The notes beneath the pieces are model-generated. The model was given only the letters and a program-made list of their open reading frames with translations. It was not told the DNA's origin and made no database searches. A stretch of 64,000 bases of DNA from Fictibacillus gelatini DSM 15865 (lineage in GTDB: Bacteria; Bacillota; Bacilli; Bacillales; Fictibacillaceae). The DNA lies in the NCBI RefSeq assembly GCF_000430745.1, contig NZ_AUMP01000001.1:248001-312000 (forward strand), given 5' to 3'. Shown one piece after another: positions 28,569 through 36,859 of this stretch; within the stretch, counting starts at the first letter, position 1, and every line of letters begins with the position of its first letter. A program made the translations under genes and the position numbers.

Positions 28569-30548
28569 ATGGAACAAGTACAAACAACCGAATCCAGGTT
28601 GAATCGCAGGCTTAAGTTAAAATATGAAAATAAACATAAACGAAAGAAACTTAAAACGATCGCTATTCTAGCGGCGGCCATTCTTGCTTTATTGTTTTTA
28701 ATCGTTAACATCTGTATTTGGACGCGCGACATTAGCAAATTAGACTATGCCGTTGCAAAGCCGTTACTCATTTATGACAAAAATGGCCAGCTTGCAAGCA
28801 AAATGATCGGCAGATCCGAAGGGGTTACGTTTGACAATATTCCAAAATCGATGATCCATGCGATTGTGGCAACAGAAGACCGCGATTTTTATAAACATCA
28901 TGGAATCGATTATACCGGCATTATGCGGGCTATGGTGCGTAATGCAATGGCAGGAAGAGTGGTCCAGGGTGGAAGTACGATCACACAGCAGCTTGCAAAA
29001 AATGTGTTTTTAACAAACGACCGAACATTCAGCAGGAAATTTAAGGAAATATTTTATACAAAAAAGATTGAACGAACCTATTCGAAAGATAAAATTCTTG
29101 AGTTGTACCTTAATTCGGTCTATTTCGGCAACGGCGCCTGGGGGATTAAAAGTGCCGCTAATACGTATTTTGGAAAAGACGTGAAGGATTTAACCATCAG
29201 TGAATCGGCAATGCTAGCCGGGTTGGTCAAAGCTCCGAGTTATTATTCGCCGATCAGTCATTATAAGCAAGCAATCGAGCGAAGAAATGTCGTTCTCTCA
29301 TTAATGAAAGAACAAGGCTACTTGACGCAAACCGAATATAATCAAGCAAAAGCTGAAAAAATTGCCTTGCATAAAAAGACCCCGGGTAAAAATGTAGAGA
29401 ACTACCCGTATTATGTTGACTATGTCATTCAAGAGGCTGAAAAACGATACGGTATTTCCAAGGAAGAAATTTTGTCTGGCAAATATACGATTTATACATC
29501 GCTTGATCCTAAGCTGCAAAAAGCAATGGAAAATGTGTATGAGAATCGTTCGATGTTCCCCGGCAGCACCTCAAATGAAATGGTGCAAAGCGGCGGAGTC
29601 TTTATCAATCCGAAAACAGGAGGAATTTCCGCACTTGTCGGAGGAAGAGGAACACATACATTCCTTGGCTTTAACCGGGCTACACAGTTAAAACGCCAAC
29701 CCGGCTCTACAATAAAGCCGCTATCCGTTTACACTCCAGCACTTGAGGACGGATATGGCCCTTATTCCACCCTGCAAGATAAACCCGTTGACTTTAATGG
29801 GTATAAGCCCAAAAATGCCGATTTATCCTACCGCGGTGAAGTCACGATGTATCAAGCTGTAGCAAAATCGTTAAATGTGCCGGCGGTCTGGCTGTTAAAT
29901 AAAATCGGCCTTGATAAAGGTTATGAGAAAGTAAAAGAATTTGGCATCCCAGTAACAGAAAAAGACCGTAACTTAAGCCTGGCATTAGGTGGATTATATG
30001 AAGGAACTTCCCCGCTTAAAATGGCACAAGCATACAGTGCTTTTGCCAATAACGGAAAAATGGAAGAGGCTCATGCGATTGTCGCGATTAAAGACCGCGA
30101 CGGCAAAATTATTGAAAAATGGGAAAAGAATGAGACAAAAGTCATGAAACCAAAAACGGCTCAACTTATGACGTACTTACTTCAAGGTGTAATTAAAGAA
30201 GGAACTGGCGTTAATGCGAATATTCCAGGCATGGACATCGCTGGAAAAACAGGTTCCACTCAAGTGGAAAATGGGGACATCCGCGGAACGAAGGACCACT
30301 GGTTTGTTGGATATACACCAAACATTGTCGGAGCATTCTGGCTCGGCTACGACAACCCTGACAAAAAGCAAAATTATTTAACATCGTCCAGTACACAAAC
30401 CCTTCCGCCATTGTTTAAGGAAATTTTACGTGAAGCAAACGTTCCGGAAAACACAAGTGATTTTAAATTGCCGCTAGCGGAAAAAGAATTGAAAAAACAT
30501 CCGAAAAAGCAATCCGCATGGGATTCGTTCGTGGATTGGCTATTTTAA
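28569..30548 (+). CDS. Class A penicillin-binding protein (PBP1A type)
   Basis: Bifunctional peptidoglycan glycosyltransferase/transpeptidase, 659 residues. A basic cytoplasmic tail (1-32) and one membrane anchor (about 33-53) precede the GT51 domain. That domain has ATEDRDFYKHHG (catalytic Glu near 102), GGSTITQQLAKN and KKIERTYSKDKILELYLN. The transpeptidase has the SxxK serine near 380 (PGSTIKPL), SLN in AKSLNVP, and KTGST near 560. Size and architecture resemble B. subtilis PbpF, PbpG or PbpD, some of which act in sporulation or germination. I cannot assign one. Confidence 0.93.
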   Translation: MEQVQTTESRLNRRLKLKYENKHKRKKLKTIAILAAAILALLFLIVNICIWTRDISKLDYAVAKPLLIYDKNGQLASKMIGRSEGVTFDNIPKSMIHAIVATEDRDFYKHHGIDYTGIMRAMVRNAMAGRVVQGGSTITQQLAKNVFLTNDRTFSRKFKEIFYTKKIERTYSKDKILELYLNSVYFGNGAWGIKSAANTYFGKDVKDLTISESAMLAGLVKAPSYYSPISHYKQAIERRNVVLSLMKEQGYLTQTEYNQAKAEKIALHKKTPGKNVENYPYYVDYVIQEAEKRYGISKEEILSGKYTIYTSLDPKLQKAMENVYENRSMFPGSTSNEMVQSGGVFINPKTGGISALVGGRGTHTFLGFNRATQLKRQPGSTIKPLSVYTPALEDGYGPYSTLQDKPVDFNGYKPKNADLSYRGEVTMYQAVAKSLNVPAVWLLNKIGLDKGYEKVKEFGIPVTEKDRNLSLALGGLYEGTSPLKMAQAYSAFANNGKMEEAHAIVAIKDRDGKIIEKWEKNETKVMKPKTAQLMTYLLQGVIKEGTGVNANIPGMDIAGKTGSTQVENGDIRGTKDHWFVGYTPNIVGAFWLGYDNPDKKQNYLTSSSTQTLPPLFKEILREANVPENTSDFKLPLAEKELKKHPKKQSAWDSFVDWLF

Positions 30549-30551
30549 ACG

Positions 30552-30593
30552 ACAGGCTGCTGCTCATTTTTTTATGACGGCAGCCTGTTTTTA
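30552..30593 (+). terminator. PBP gene terminator
   Basis: Stem ACAGGCTGC / GCAGCCTGT with a T-rich loop, then TTTTT. Confidence 0.75.
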
Positions 30594-30730
30594 ATAGATT
30601 CTGTGCGTTTTCATTACCGACAAACGTATAATTTTGAAAAAGATAGACTAATAACGTAGTACTTTGTCCTCCCATGATACATAACATGTAGCATCAGGTG
30701 TTTATATATCTTTATGAGGAGGAACCATTT

Positions 30731-31585
30731 GTGAATAAAAGAATGTCAAAAAATATTCTTCATCCTTTAGTTGGTTGCAATGTAAAAATTAATCTCGGCG
30801 GCCCAGAATCTAAAAAAGGGACATTAATGTGCTGTAAAGACGATCACTGCGTCCTGTTAAGTGAAGACGGTGATGTATTATACTACCAGCATGAGCATAT
30901 AAAGAGCGTCACAAAACATTCTCAAGATTACTCTGGATACGATAACGGCACTTCCTATATCGACTGCGATTCTTTCCACACGATATGCAAAAATATGAAA
31001 TATAAATGGGTTAAAATTAACCGCGGTGGCCCTGAAAGCGTTGAAGGTGTCATAACACACATTCATGATGATCACCTGGTTCTTGTTGTTAAAGAAGAAG
31101 TCATTTATGTGCCAATTTACCACATCCAAAGCTTAAATGAAATCGAGAAAAAAGATGATGATAAATCCAGCGGCAAGTCTAGCGGCAACGGAAGAAGCAG
31201 CAATAAAGGAAGCGGCAATCGAAGAAGTGGCGGCGGACGCAGCGGTAATCGAAGAAGCGGCGGCGGGCGCAGCGGTAATCGAAGAAGCGACGGCAGACGC
31301 AGCGGTAATCGAAGAAGTGACGGCAGACGCAGCGGTAATCGAAGAAGTGACGGCAGACGCACAGGCAACAGAAGAAGTGATAGCAGGCGCACAGGTGAAA
31401 GGCGAAGCGACGGCGGACGTAGAAGAAGTTTCTCAGAAGTTCATGAAGCTGTCAAAAAAGCTCACGTATCCGGTACACATCGATATATGTTTAGAGATCC
31501 GGAAGAAAGCAGCTCAAAGCGATCAATGCGTTCATGGGGAGGCAAAAACGACCCAAGTAAAGCATGGATCACGAGAATGTGCTAG
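30731..31585 (+). CDS. cotB: Outer spore coat protein CotB with Arg/Ser/Gly repeat tail
   Basis: A 284-residue coat protein. Two copies of the CotB module are seen: GGPESKKGTL...YYQHEHIKSV (about 17-58) and GGPESVEGVI...VPIYHIQSL (about 98-135). These match the GGPESKKG...HIKSI modules of B. subtilis CotB. From about residue 145 to 232 the tail is a low-complexity array of the decapeptide GNRRSDGRRS and variants, followed by a basic end. The GTG at 30731 follows AGGAGGAACC; the upstream ATG frame at 30698 contains that site. CotH, the kinase that phosphorylates CotB and CotG repeats in B. subtilis, is encoded nearby on the other strand. Confidence 0.88.
   Translation: MNKRMSKNILHPLVGCNVKINLGGPESKKGTLMCCKDDHCVLLSEDGDVLYYQHEHIKSVTKHSQDYSGYDNGTSYIDCDSFHTICKNMKYKWVKINRGGPESVEGVITHIHDDHLVLVVKEEVIYVPIYHIQSLNEIEKKDDDKSSGKSSGNGRSSNKGSGNRRSGGGRSGNRRSGGGRSGNRRSDGRRSGNRRSDGRRSGNRRSDGRRTGNRRSDSRRTGERRSDGGRRRSFSEVHEAVKKAHVSGTHRYMFRDPEESSSKRSMRSWGGKNDPSKAWITRMC
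31216..31410 (+). repeat. 30-bp tandem repeats inside cotB
   Basis: About six 30-bp units (core CGCAGCGGTAATCGAAGAAG) encode the GNRRSxGxRS decapeptide array. Copies drift in the last bases, and the tract produces Ala/Glu- and Leu/Pro-rich artefact frames in other phases. Confidence 0.85.
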
Positions 31586-31603
31586 TACTCATATAAACCA
31601 GGT

Positions 31604-31662
31604 TGTAAGAAGGGCATCTTATCATCATTTTAAAATTTAACCGCAAAGGAGCCCTTCTTACA
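31604..31662. repeat. 12-bp perfect inverted repeat after cotB
   Basis: TGTAAGAAGGGC (31604-31615) and GCCCTTCTTACA (31651-31662) frame 35 nt. No T-run follows, so it is at most a weak terminator. Confidence 0.55.
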
Positions 31663-31751
31663 GCTACATTTTCCAAGTCAATGGATACAAGGTGGGATTA
31701 CGATAGATTTAAATCCATACATGTTTTGTAAACAGGAGAATAAAAGACTAA

Positions 31752-32018
31752 GCTGACACCTTATACCGCGAATCAAACCCTATATGGATTAAGGAACCAG
31801 GACCTTCCTCTAAAGCCACCCAATGTTTCGCTTGCCGCACTCTTGAAGAACAATTAAGAAAGTTCATCGATCAACTCATCGTCCTCGACCCTGGCAGTGA
31901 TAGCCGCAAAATCGGCAAACTCGAAAAAATAATTGGCAACTCTATTGAATTGACACTGGCTCGAGGCGAAACGGTCATTCTTAATTTACACCATATTAAG
32001 TCAATTCACATTCCTTAA
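31752..32018 (+). pseudogene. CotB-like half-domain without a start codon
   Basis: An open 88-codon stretch in one frame has no ATG, GTG or TTG near its beginning. It encodes LEEQLRKFIDQLIVLDPGSD, then SRKIGKLEKIIGN, and ends LNLHHIKSIHIP. The spacing and the HHIKSI end match the CotB module. An AGGAG at 31733 precedes the frame but is followed by stops, not a start, in all useful phases. A terminator-like stem follows 6 nt after the stop, as for a real gene. The best reading is a decayed or frameshifted second cotB-type gene; an unusual start codon is an alternative. Confidence 0.45.
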
Positions 32019-32024
32019 TGGCAG

Positions 32025-32052
32025 AACTCCATCATTTGGCGATGGAGTTTTA
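32025..32052. terminator. Bidirectional terminator, CotB-like fragment and cotH
   Basis: Stem AACTCCATC / GATGGAGTT with TTACGTTTT on the plus side. Confidence 0.6.
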
Positions 32053-32056
32053 CGTT

Positions 32057-33157
32057 TTAATCCAATTCTGATAAATGCTGTTTCAAATATCGATTTCGCT
32101 GTTTAATATACTGTGAAATGACATGCCGCTCTTTTTCAAAACGGCCTGAATATTTGCCTTTATACGGGTCTTGATCGACATATGGCCGTAATTGATCGTA
32201 CATCATATTTATCACTGGCATTAATTGTTCTAAGGTAAATTGATGATTTAAAATTTTTCTCATCAACATTTTATATTGTTTTCGGAAAGCCGGAACGTCC
32301 AGGATTCTTGCGGTTAGCGTATTATAGCCTTCGATCGGGATATAATCATAGGCTAACATCCGGCCGTGGATATCCCTTCCCCATGTTGCGTCATAATCCC
32401 ATGGAATAAGCTCAAACAACCCTGTTTCTCTCGGATAATACAAAGCGTAATTATGAATAAACCCGTCAAAATTTTGTGTGCAAACAACGCCGGCCAACCA
32501 GCGCAAATATTTGTCCACATTCACATGCTTAATGATTTCCTTGCCGAATTGGGCTTGCGGCACTGTATTGATTTTATAGATGAATTGCTTTAGTTTTTCA
32601 TCATCTTCTTTTGTACCGTATTTCCGGCTATAGCCCGAATCGAAGGAGTCCTTTACATCGTTATCGATAGGGCTAATGAGGGAAAAGTTCGCATCATCAT
32701 TCTCAGCGTAATAAATCGCCCCATCCGGCAAACCTTTTTGTTTTAAGAAATAGCGGTCGACGGATTCCAGCCGCAAGTATATCCCCTGAAATTCATCATT
32801 GATCTCGAGAAGGATATGATTGGCTTCAGGCGCCAGACAGCCAATCATCTGGAAGAAATGAAAGGATAGTTTATTTCGAATAAAGGAGTGGTCGATGTAT
32901 TCCGCATTCAAATGAAATTCTTTTTCCCCTGAAAACATATCCGGCTTTACATATGTGCACTGATAAGATTTTTTAGGCAGTTTTCGAATATGGGCTCCAC
33001 GATAACTGATCATAATTTTCATTTTGTCGATTCGGCTGTTGCTGATCGATAAATTAGCGGGAACTGGCCGGTCAGACGATACATCTTTATTTAACGCTTT
33101 AACATTCTTCTCTTCAATACGAATCGAATACAACGGAAGTTTTCTTTTTGATTGCAT
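32057..33157 (-). CDS. cotH: Spore coat protein kinase CotH
   Basis: A 366-residue CotH family protein, an atypical kinase fold that autophosphorylates and phosphorylates CotB and CotG repeats in B. subtilis, controlling outer-coat assembly. Diagnostic segments are YRGAHIRKLPKKSYQ, ITYR/LRLESVDRYF-type ligand loops, CTQNFDGFIHNYALYY and the metal-binding PWDYDATWG. The length is close to that of B. subtilis CotH. It lies convergently to cotB, whose Arg/Ser tail is the obvious substrate. Confidence 0.93.
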   Translation of the reverse strand: MQSKRKLPLYSIRIEEKNVKALNKDVSSDRPVPANLSISNSRIDKMKIMISYRGAHIRKLPKKSYQCTYVKPDMFSGEKEFHLNAEYIDHSFIRNKLSFHFFQMIGCLAPEANHILLEINDEFQGIYLRLESVDRYFLKQKGLPDGAIYYAENDDANFSLISPIDNDVKDSFDSGYSRKYGTKEDDEKLKQFIYKINTVPQAQFGKEIIKHVNVDKYLRWLAGVVCTQNFDGFIHNYALYYPRETGLFELIPWDYDATWGRDIHGRMLAYDYIPIEGYNTLTARILDVPAFRKQYKMLMRKILNHQFTLEQLMPVINMMYDQLRPYVDQDPYKGKYSGRFEKERHVISQYIKQRNRYLKQHLSELD

Positions 33158-33281
33158 CCTATCTTTCCTTTTTTGTTTTCATATATATGCTGCCATTCTA
33201 TTCAATACGACACCGATAATACAGTCCAATGCATTACAACGTGCCTTTTTTCACAAAATACCTTCAAGGAGGACTACTAAA

Positions 33282-33440
33282 ATGAAAAACATCAAAAATC
33301 AATACTCACCGGCTCAAGGTAATGGTTATTCTGGTGAAAATAAAATTTCCAGAAACCTTATTCCGGCAAAAGTGGAGAAAGCCTTTGAAGAACGTGCCGC
33401 TATTGAAGGTGACGGAATCGCTGCAAAACGTCCACAATAA
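33282..33440 (+). CDS. Small hypothetical protein (52 aa), divergent from cotH
   Basis: MKNIKNQYSPAQGNGYSGEN followed by KISRNLIPAKVEKAFEERAA; hydrophilic, 52 residues, no cysteine. A strong AAGGAGG lies 10 nt upstream of the ATG. In B. subtilis cotG is divergent from cotH; this product has no CotG-type repeats, so it is not CotG. It may be a small spore protein by context only. Confidence 0.6.
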   Translation: MKNIKNQYSPAQGNGYSGENKISRNLIPAKVEKAFEERAAIEGDGIAAKRPQ

Positions 33441-33451
33441 TGAGGAAGAGC

Positions 33452-33474
33452 GGAATCGGCTACGCGACGATTCT
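33452..33474. repeat. 23-nt palindrome, copy 4
   Basis: GGAATCGGC ... GACGATTCT with TACGC centre; 11 nt after the preceding stop codon. Confidence 0.5.
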
Positions 33475-33550
33475 GAGCATTTCTTTTGGTCCCAACTATT
33501 TCATTTTTTGCATATACTGGCATAAGACCATTTTGAAAGGGAGAGAAAAA

Positions 33551-33808
33551 ATGAACGATTCCGTTGTTCGACAATGGTTTTCCCCGGCTTTCCCATTTCC
33601 AATCTCCCCCACTCCCCCGACGGTAGCAGATTGGTGGCTGTGGAGCACCGGTTTTCCGATGGAGCCATTATATTTAACATACGAAGAGCTCAAAGCGATG
33701 ATCGGAGCATCACCGCATGCTGCCCCTATGTCATTTCCCGGACAGGATCCACAATTCCCGCCAATTGCAAGGAACGGTTCTGAAGTTGCGGATGTTGGAC
33801 GCGAGTAG
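33551..33808 (+). CDS. Small Pro/Trp-rich hypothetical protein
   Basis: An 85-residue product, MNDSVVRQWFSPAFPFPISP, then TPPTVADWWLWSTGFPMEPL and a YEELKAMIG helix. AAGGGAGAG precedes the ATG. Unusual Pro, Phe and Trp content suggests a structural or surface role. No family was recognised; it is flanked by spore-coat genes. Confidence 0.5.
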   Translation: MNDSVVRQWFSPAFPFPISPTPPTVADWWLWSTGFPMEPLYLTYEELKAMIGASPHAAPMSFPGQDPQFPPIARNGSEVADVGRE

Positions 33809-33821
33809 GAAGGAAGACACG

Positions 33822-34081
33822 ATGGTTTTTACGAAGAACGGATACGGAAGCAACGAATTGCCTTCGGACAATAATTACTCTAGTTTAGACAATACATTCA
33901 GCAAATTGGAAATAAAATACGGTGTTCGGACAATAATTTGGGTAGTTTGGAAAATAGAACACAGAGTTTGGACAATACATTCGTTAGTTTAGAAAATAAA
34001 ACTCGTATTTTTGGGTTTTCTGAAACGATAGAAACGTTTAAAAGTGGTTCTCAGCCTAATATAAAAGAAATGGAAGACTGA
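33822..34081 (+). pseudogene. Frameshifted frame made of 7-residue repeats (21-bp repeat array)
   Basis: An ATG at 33822 after AGGAAGGAAG opens a frame that enters seven 21-bp units starting at 33866, 33887, 33908, 33928, 33949, 33970 and 33991. Core motif: GGACAATAMW, most complete in GGACAATAATT and GGACAATACAT. One unit is 1 bp short, shifting the frame. Read across the shift it gives heptads such as SDNNYSS, LDNTFSK, SDNNLGS, LENRTQS, LDNTFVS and LENKTRI, then ends at 34081. Either a decayed repeat-protein gene or a non-coding array that happens to be open. The same motif and period occur at 61723-61884. Confidence 0.5.
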
Positions 34082-34096
34082 ATTTTCGTTTTGCTA

Positions 34097-34129
34097 AATA
34101 AAAAGCACTTTGCTTTAAGCAAAGTGCTA
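34097..34129 (-). terminator. tRNA-Val terminator
   Basis: Stem AGCACTTTGC / GCAAAGTGCT followed on the minus strand by TTTTTATTT. Confidence 0.85.
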
Positions 34130-34138
34130 TAATAGGAA

Positions 34139-34210
34139 TGAGCCGTACTGGGTTCGAACCAGTGACCTCCACCCTGTCAAGGTGGCATTCTCCCGCTGAA
34201 CTAACGGCTC
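34139..34210 (-). tRNA. tRNA-Val (anticodon GAC)
   Basis: A 72-nt cloverleaf with acceptor GAGCCGT / ACGGCTC and discriminator A. The T-arm is CTGGTTCGAACCAG, and the anticodon stem CCACC/GGTGG encloses loop TTGACAG, giving GAC (Val). No 3' CCA is encoded. It is flanked by its own promoter and terminator. Confidence 0.92.
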
Positions 34211-34248
34211 ATGATTAACTATGTATTCTTTTGTATCGGACAAGTTTT

Positions 34249-34277
34249 ATTATATATGGCTTAATGAATTTTTGCAA
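34249..34277 (-). promoter_or_regulatory. tRNA-Val sigma-A promoter
   Basis: Minus-strand TTGCAA (34277-34272), 17-nt spacer, perfect -10 TATAAT (34254-34249), about 40 nt before the tRNA. Confidence 0.8.
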
Positions 34278-34343
34278 GAGTTTTTTATAAAAAAATTAAA
34301 CCCCAACTGCCCAACCCTGATAGGATCAGGCAGCTCACGCTTT

Positions 34344-34898
34344 TTAGCCGATTTTCTCTTCCTGATCATGCTTGCGTATTTCCTCTAAAGACAGCCTTTC
34401 TTCCTTATCCCTGAGCCGGTGAGCTAATCTACTCGACGCATTTGCCGCAATGCTTCCAACTAAATCATCTAAAAACGTATGCACTCTATTGGTTGTTTTC
34501 GTATCAAGGCTGCGAATGATTCCGGTCTTATATTTATCGAGATAACCAAACGTAGTCACCGCTATGCTTCCATAGCCAAAGACGGCGCCTAAGGCGATCG
34601 TTTCATCCACGCCAAAAAGCCCTTCATCTGTTTCAATAATGGATTGCAGCGGCTCTGAAAGCTTCCTTTCTTCGGCAAATTTGTCAAGCTCAATGCCGAC
34701 CAATAAGGCATGTTGGATTTCTCGTTTCATCAGAACAGCCTCAACGCTTTCAATACATTCTTCCATCGTCAAATTCGGTGAAAACGGCGCCTGCATTTCA
34801 TAAACAATTTCGGCAATATCCGTTACTTTCACACCACGCTCAGCTAATAATGTTCTTGCAGCAATTTCTACTTCACGACTAGAAATACGCTTTCTCAT
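34344..34898 (-). CDS. yutG: Phosphatidylglycerophosphatase A-like protein YutG
   Basis: A 184-residue PgpA-family protein. The phosphatase domain core is ALGAVFGYGSIAVTTFGYLDK, followed by TFLDDLVGSIAANASSRLAHR. An N-terminal regulatory helix region (about 1-60) is typical of the Bacillus soluble form. The family removes phosphate from phosphatidylglycerophosphate in E. coli; in Bacillus the physiological substrate is less certain. The start follows GAGGTGAG. Confidence 0.85.
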   Translation of the reverse strand: MRKRISSREVEIAARTLLAERGVKVTDIAEIVYEMQAPFSPNLTMEECIESVEAVLMKREIQHALLVGIELDKFAEERKLSEPLQSIIETDEGLFGVDETIALGAVFGYGSIAVTTFGYLDKYKTGIIRSLDTKTTNRVHTFLDDLVGSIAANASSRLAHRLRDKEERLSLEEIRKHDQEEKIG

Positions 34899-35013
34899 CT
34901 AACTCACCTCTATATCAGTATTTTCGACGGATGGTGCTATTTTTTCCATTATAGCATTTATGATACAATGAAACGGCAAACAACACTCGACTTTTGACAA
35001 TTGGGGGATTTGA

Positions 35014-35742
35014 ATGGCTACCATAAATGGCGAAATAAAAGAACAAATGATCTACAGCAATACATTAAAAGAAGAAATCCGGCTGTTGATCTACTATCCT
35101 GAAAACTATTCTCCTTTATATAAATATCCTGTACTTATTGCCCAGGACGGCCAGGATTATTTTCGACTCGGGAAGCTTGCGAGCACGGCAGATGAACTCA
35201 TTCGCCAAAAAGAAATTGAGGAATTAATCATCGTTGCAGTTGATCATAATCGCGGCAAAGATCGTCCAGCCAAATACCACCCTGAAGGGGAGAAACATGA
35301 AAGCTATTTGCGGTTTCTCGCTTTTGAACTCGTTCCATTCATCAATGAACATTTCGCTACGTATTTGCTTGGAGCCGGATTTGGCTTAATGGGCGACTCC
35401 CTTGGCGGCTATGTTGCTCTTAAAGCCGGACTTCTCTTCCCGAGAACGTTTGGCAAATTAATTTTACAATCACCTTTTATTGACAATGACATCATACATA
35501 TGGCCGAGACTGCGAACACGTTGGATCTACTTACGATTTATCATTCGATTGGCGATGAGGAGCATCAGTTTAAAAGCCCCGCGGGAGGCATTAAAGATTT
35601 TTTAACACCGAACAGAACATTACATTCTGTCCTTTCTAATAAGCAGCTTGAGTATCGCTATACTGAATTTAACGGTAATCATCTTTGGGCAAACTGGCAG
35701 AAAGACCTTTATCCCGCGTTAAAATTTTGTTACGGATTATAG
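35014..35742 (+). CDS. yjcH: Alpha/beta-hydrolase, esterase D-like (YjcH)
   Basis: A 242-residue cytosolic hydrolase of the putative esterase/enterochelin esterase fold. The nucleophile elbow is GDSLGG (serine near 129), and a histidine in FNGNHLWANW near the end would complete the triad. It is first of three adjacent genes matching B. subtilis yjcH, yjcG and yjcF. The substrate is unknown. The start follows TTGGGGGA. Confidence 0.82.
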   Translation: MATINGEIKEQMIYSNTLKEEIRLLIYYPENYSPLYKYPVLIAQDGQDYFRLGKLASTADELIRQKEIEELIIVAVDHNRGKDRPAKYHPEGEKHESYLRFLAFELVPFINEHFATYLLGAGFGLMGDSLGGYVALKAGLLFPRTFGKLILQSPFIDNDIIHMAETANTLDLLTIYHSIGDEEHQFKSPAGGIKDFLTPNRTLHSVLSNKQLEYRYTEFNGNHLWANWQKDLYPALKFCYGL

Positions 35743-35874
35743 CCAAACTGGGAAACTGTAGGAATATTTGCTATACTAATAAAAAGCAGCAGCAGTATTT
35801 ATGAACTTCGTAGCGATTTTTGCCCACTATAAAGTCGCCGCTCGCTTTTAGCATAATGCAAAGGAGGAAATTAT

Positions 35875-36387
35875 ATGAGATATGGTATCGTTATTTTCCC
35901 ATCAAAAGAGCTGCAAGAAAAAGTGAATTCTTATCGAAAACGTTATGACCCGCACTATGCATGGATTGCTGCACATATTACGCTAAAGGAAAGCTTTGAT
36001 GCATCTGACTCAGAAATTGATAATATCGTTGACTACATCGAAAGAATCACCAAAAATGTTCCTCCATTTGAAATTACGATTGAAAAGGTTGGTTCCTTCC
36101 ATCCCGTAAACAATGTTATTTATTTAAAAGTGAACGATGGGCATGATTTACGTGCATTGCATGATGCCTTTTATTCAGGCCCACTAGAAAATGAAGAGCG
36201 CTATAATTTTGTGCCTCATTTAACATTGGCTCAAAAATTATCCGATATTGAACATGCGGATGTGTTGGAACGCTTAAAAATGCTCGATATCAGGCACCAG
36301 GAAGTAGTTGAAAGCATCCATTTGCTAAGAAAGTCCGAAAAAGGCAACTGGTTACCTTATCGAGAGTTTAAGCTGGGAGGAAAGTAA
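35875..36387 (+). CDS. yjcG: 2H phosphoesterase-like protein YjcG
   Basis: A 170-residue protein of the 2'-5' RNA ligase/2H phosphoesterase superfamily. Two HxT/S motifs are seen: HITLKESF near residue 43 and HLTLAQKL near 120, the paired catalytic histidines. Crystal structures exist for B. subtilis YjcG, but its natural substrate is unclear. It is 2 nt upstream of yjcF, so coupled translation is likely. Confidence 0.88.
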   Translation: MRYGIVIFPSKELQEKVNSYRKRYDPHYAWIAAHITLKESFDASDSEIDNIVDYIERITKNVPPFEITIEKVGSFHPVNNVIYLKVNDGHDLRALHDAFYSGPLENEERYNFVPHLTLAQKLSDIEHADVLERLKMLDIRHQEVVESIHLLRKSEKGNWLPYREFKLGGK

Positions 36388-36389
36388 CC

Positions 36390-36827
36390 ATGAAATTTTC
36401 CATTGTAACAACATCTGATAGCGCTTACAAAGATGCGCTCGAAGTCCGGAAAGAAGTTTTCGTACAAGAGCAAAATGTGCCTGAAGAACTTGAAATTGAT
36501 GAACGTGAAGCGGAGTCTCTCCATTTTGTCCTTTATGATGAGGATAAACCCGTTGGCGCTGCAAGGCTGCGCCCTATAGATGACGGCGCTAAAGTAGAGC
36601 GTGTCTGCATTCTTAAGTCATACCGAAATAAAAATCTCGGTGCGTTAATGATGAGGCACATGGAGCAGGTCGCAGTGAAAAACCAATATCCTGCACTTCT
36701 ATTATATGCACAAGTACAGGCAAAAGATTTTTACAAAAAATTGGGATATGATCTCATCTCAGAAGAAACCTTTCTTGATGCGGATATACCCCATGTTGCC
36801 ATGAAAAAAGTATTAGGAACATCTTGA
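36390..36827 (+). CDS. yjcF: GNAT N-acetyltransferase YjcF
   Basis: A 145-residue GNAT protein of the ElaA/YjcF type. The acetyl-CoA pyrophosphate loop region reads VERVCILKSYRNKNLGALMM, and beta-4 is GAARLRP. The substrate is unknown. Its ribosome site GGGAGGAAAG lies in the last codons of yjcG. The terminator begins within its 3' end. Confidence 0.88.
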   Translation: MKFSIVTTSDSAYKDALEVRKEVFVQEQNVPEELEIDEREAESLHFVLYDEDKPVGAARLRPIDDGAKVERVCILKSYRNKNLGALMMRHMEQVAVKNQYPALLLYAQVQAKDFYKKLGYDLISEETFLDADIPHVAMKKVLGTS

Positions 36828-36850
36828 ATGATGTTTCTAATACTTTTTTT
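36804..36850 (+). terminator. yjcHGF terminator
   Basis: Stem AGTATTAGGAACATC / GATGTTTCTAATACT (one mismatch), then T7. Confidence 0.85.
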
Positions 36851-36859
36851 CAATCATCC

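Noticed and set aside
31137-31640. Ala/Glu/Thr-rich frame overlapping cotB
   Set aside because: Alternate-phase reading of the 30-bp repeats; the CotB phase has recognisable domains and a ribosome site.
34139-34210. tRNA-Asp
   Set aside because: Reading the anticodon loop TTGACAG on the minus strand gives GAC (Val), not GTC (Asp).
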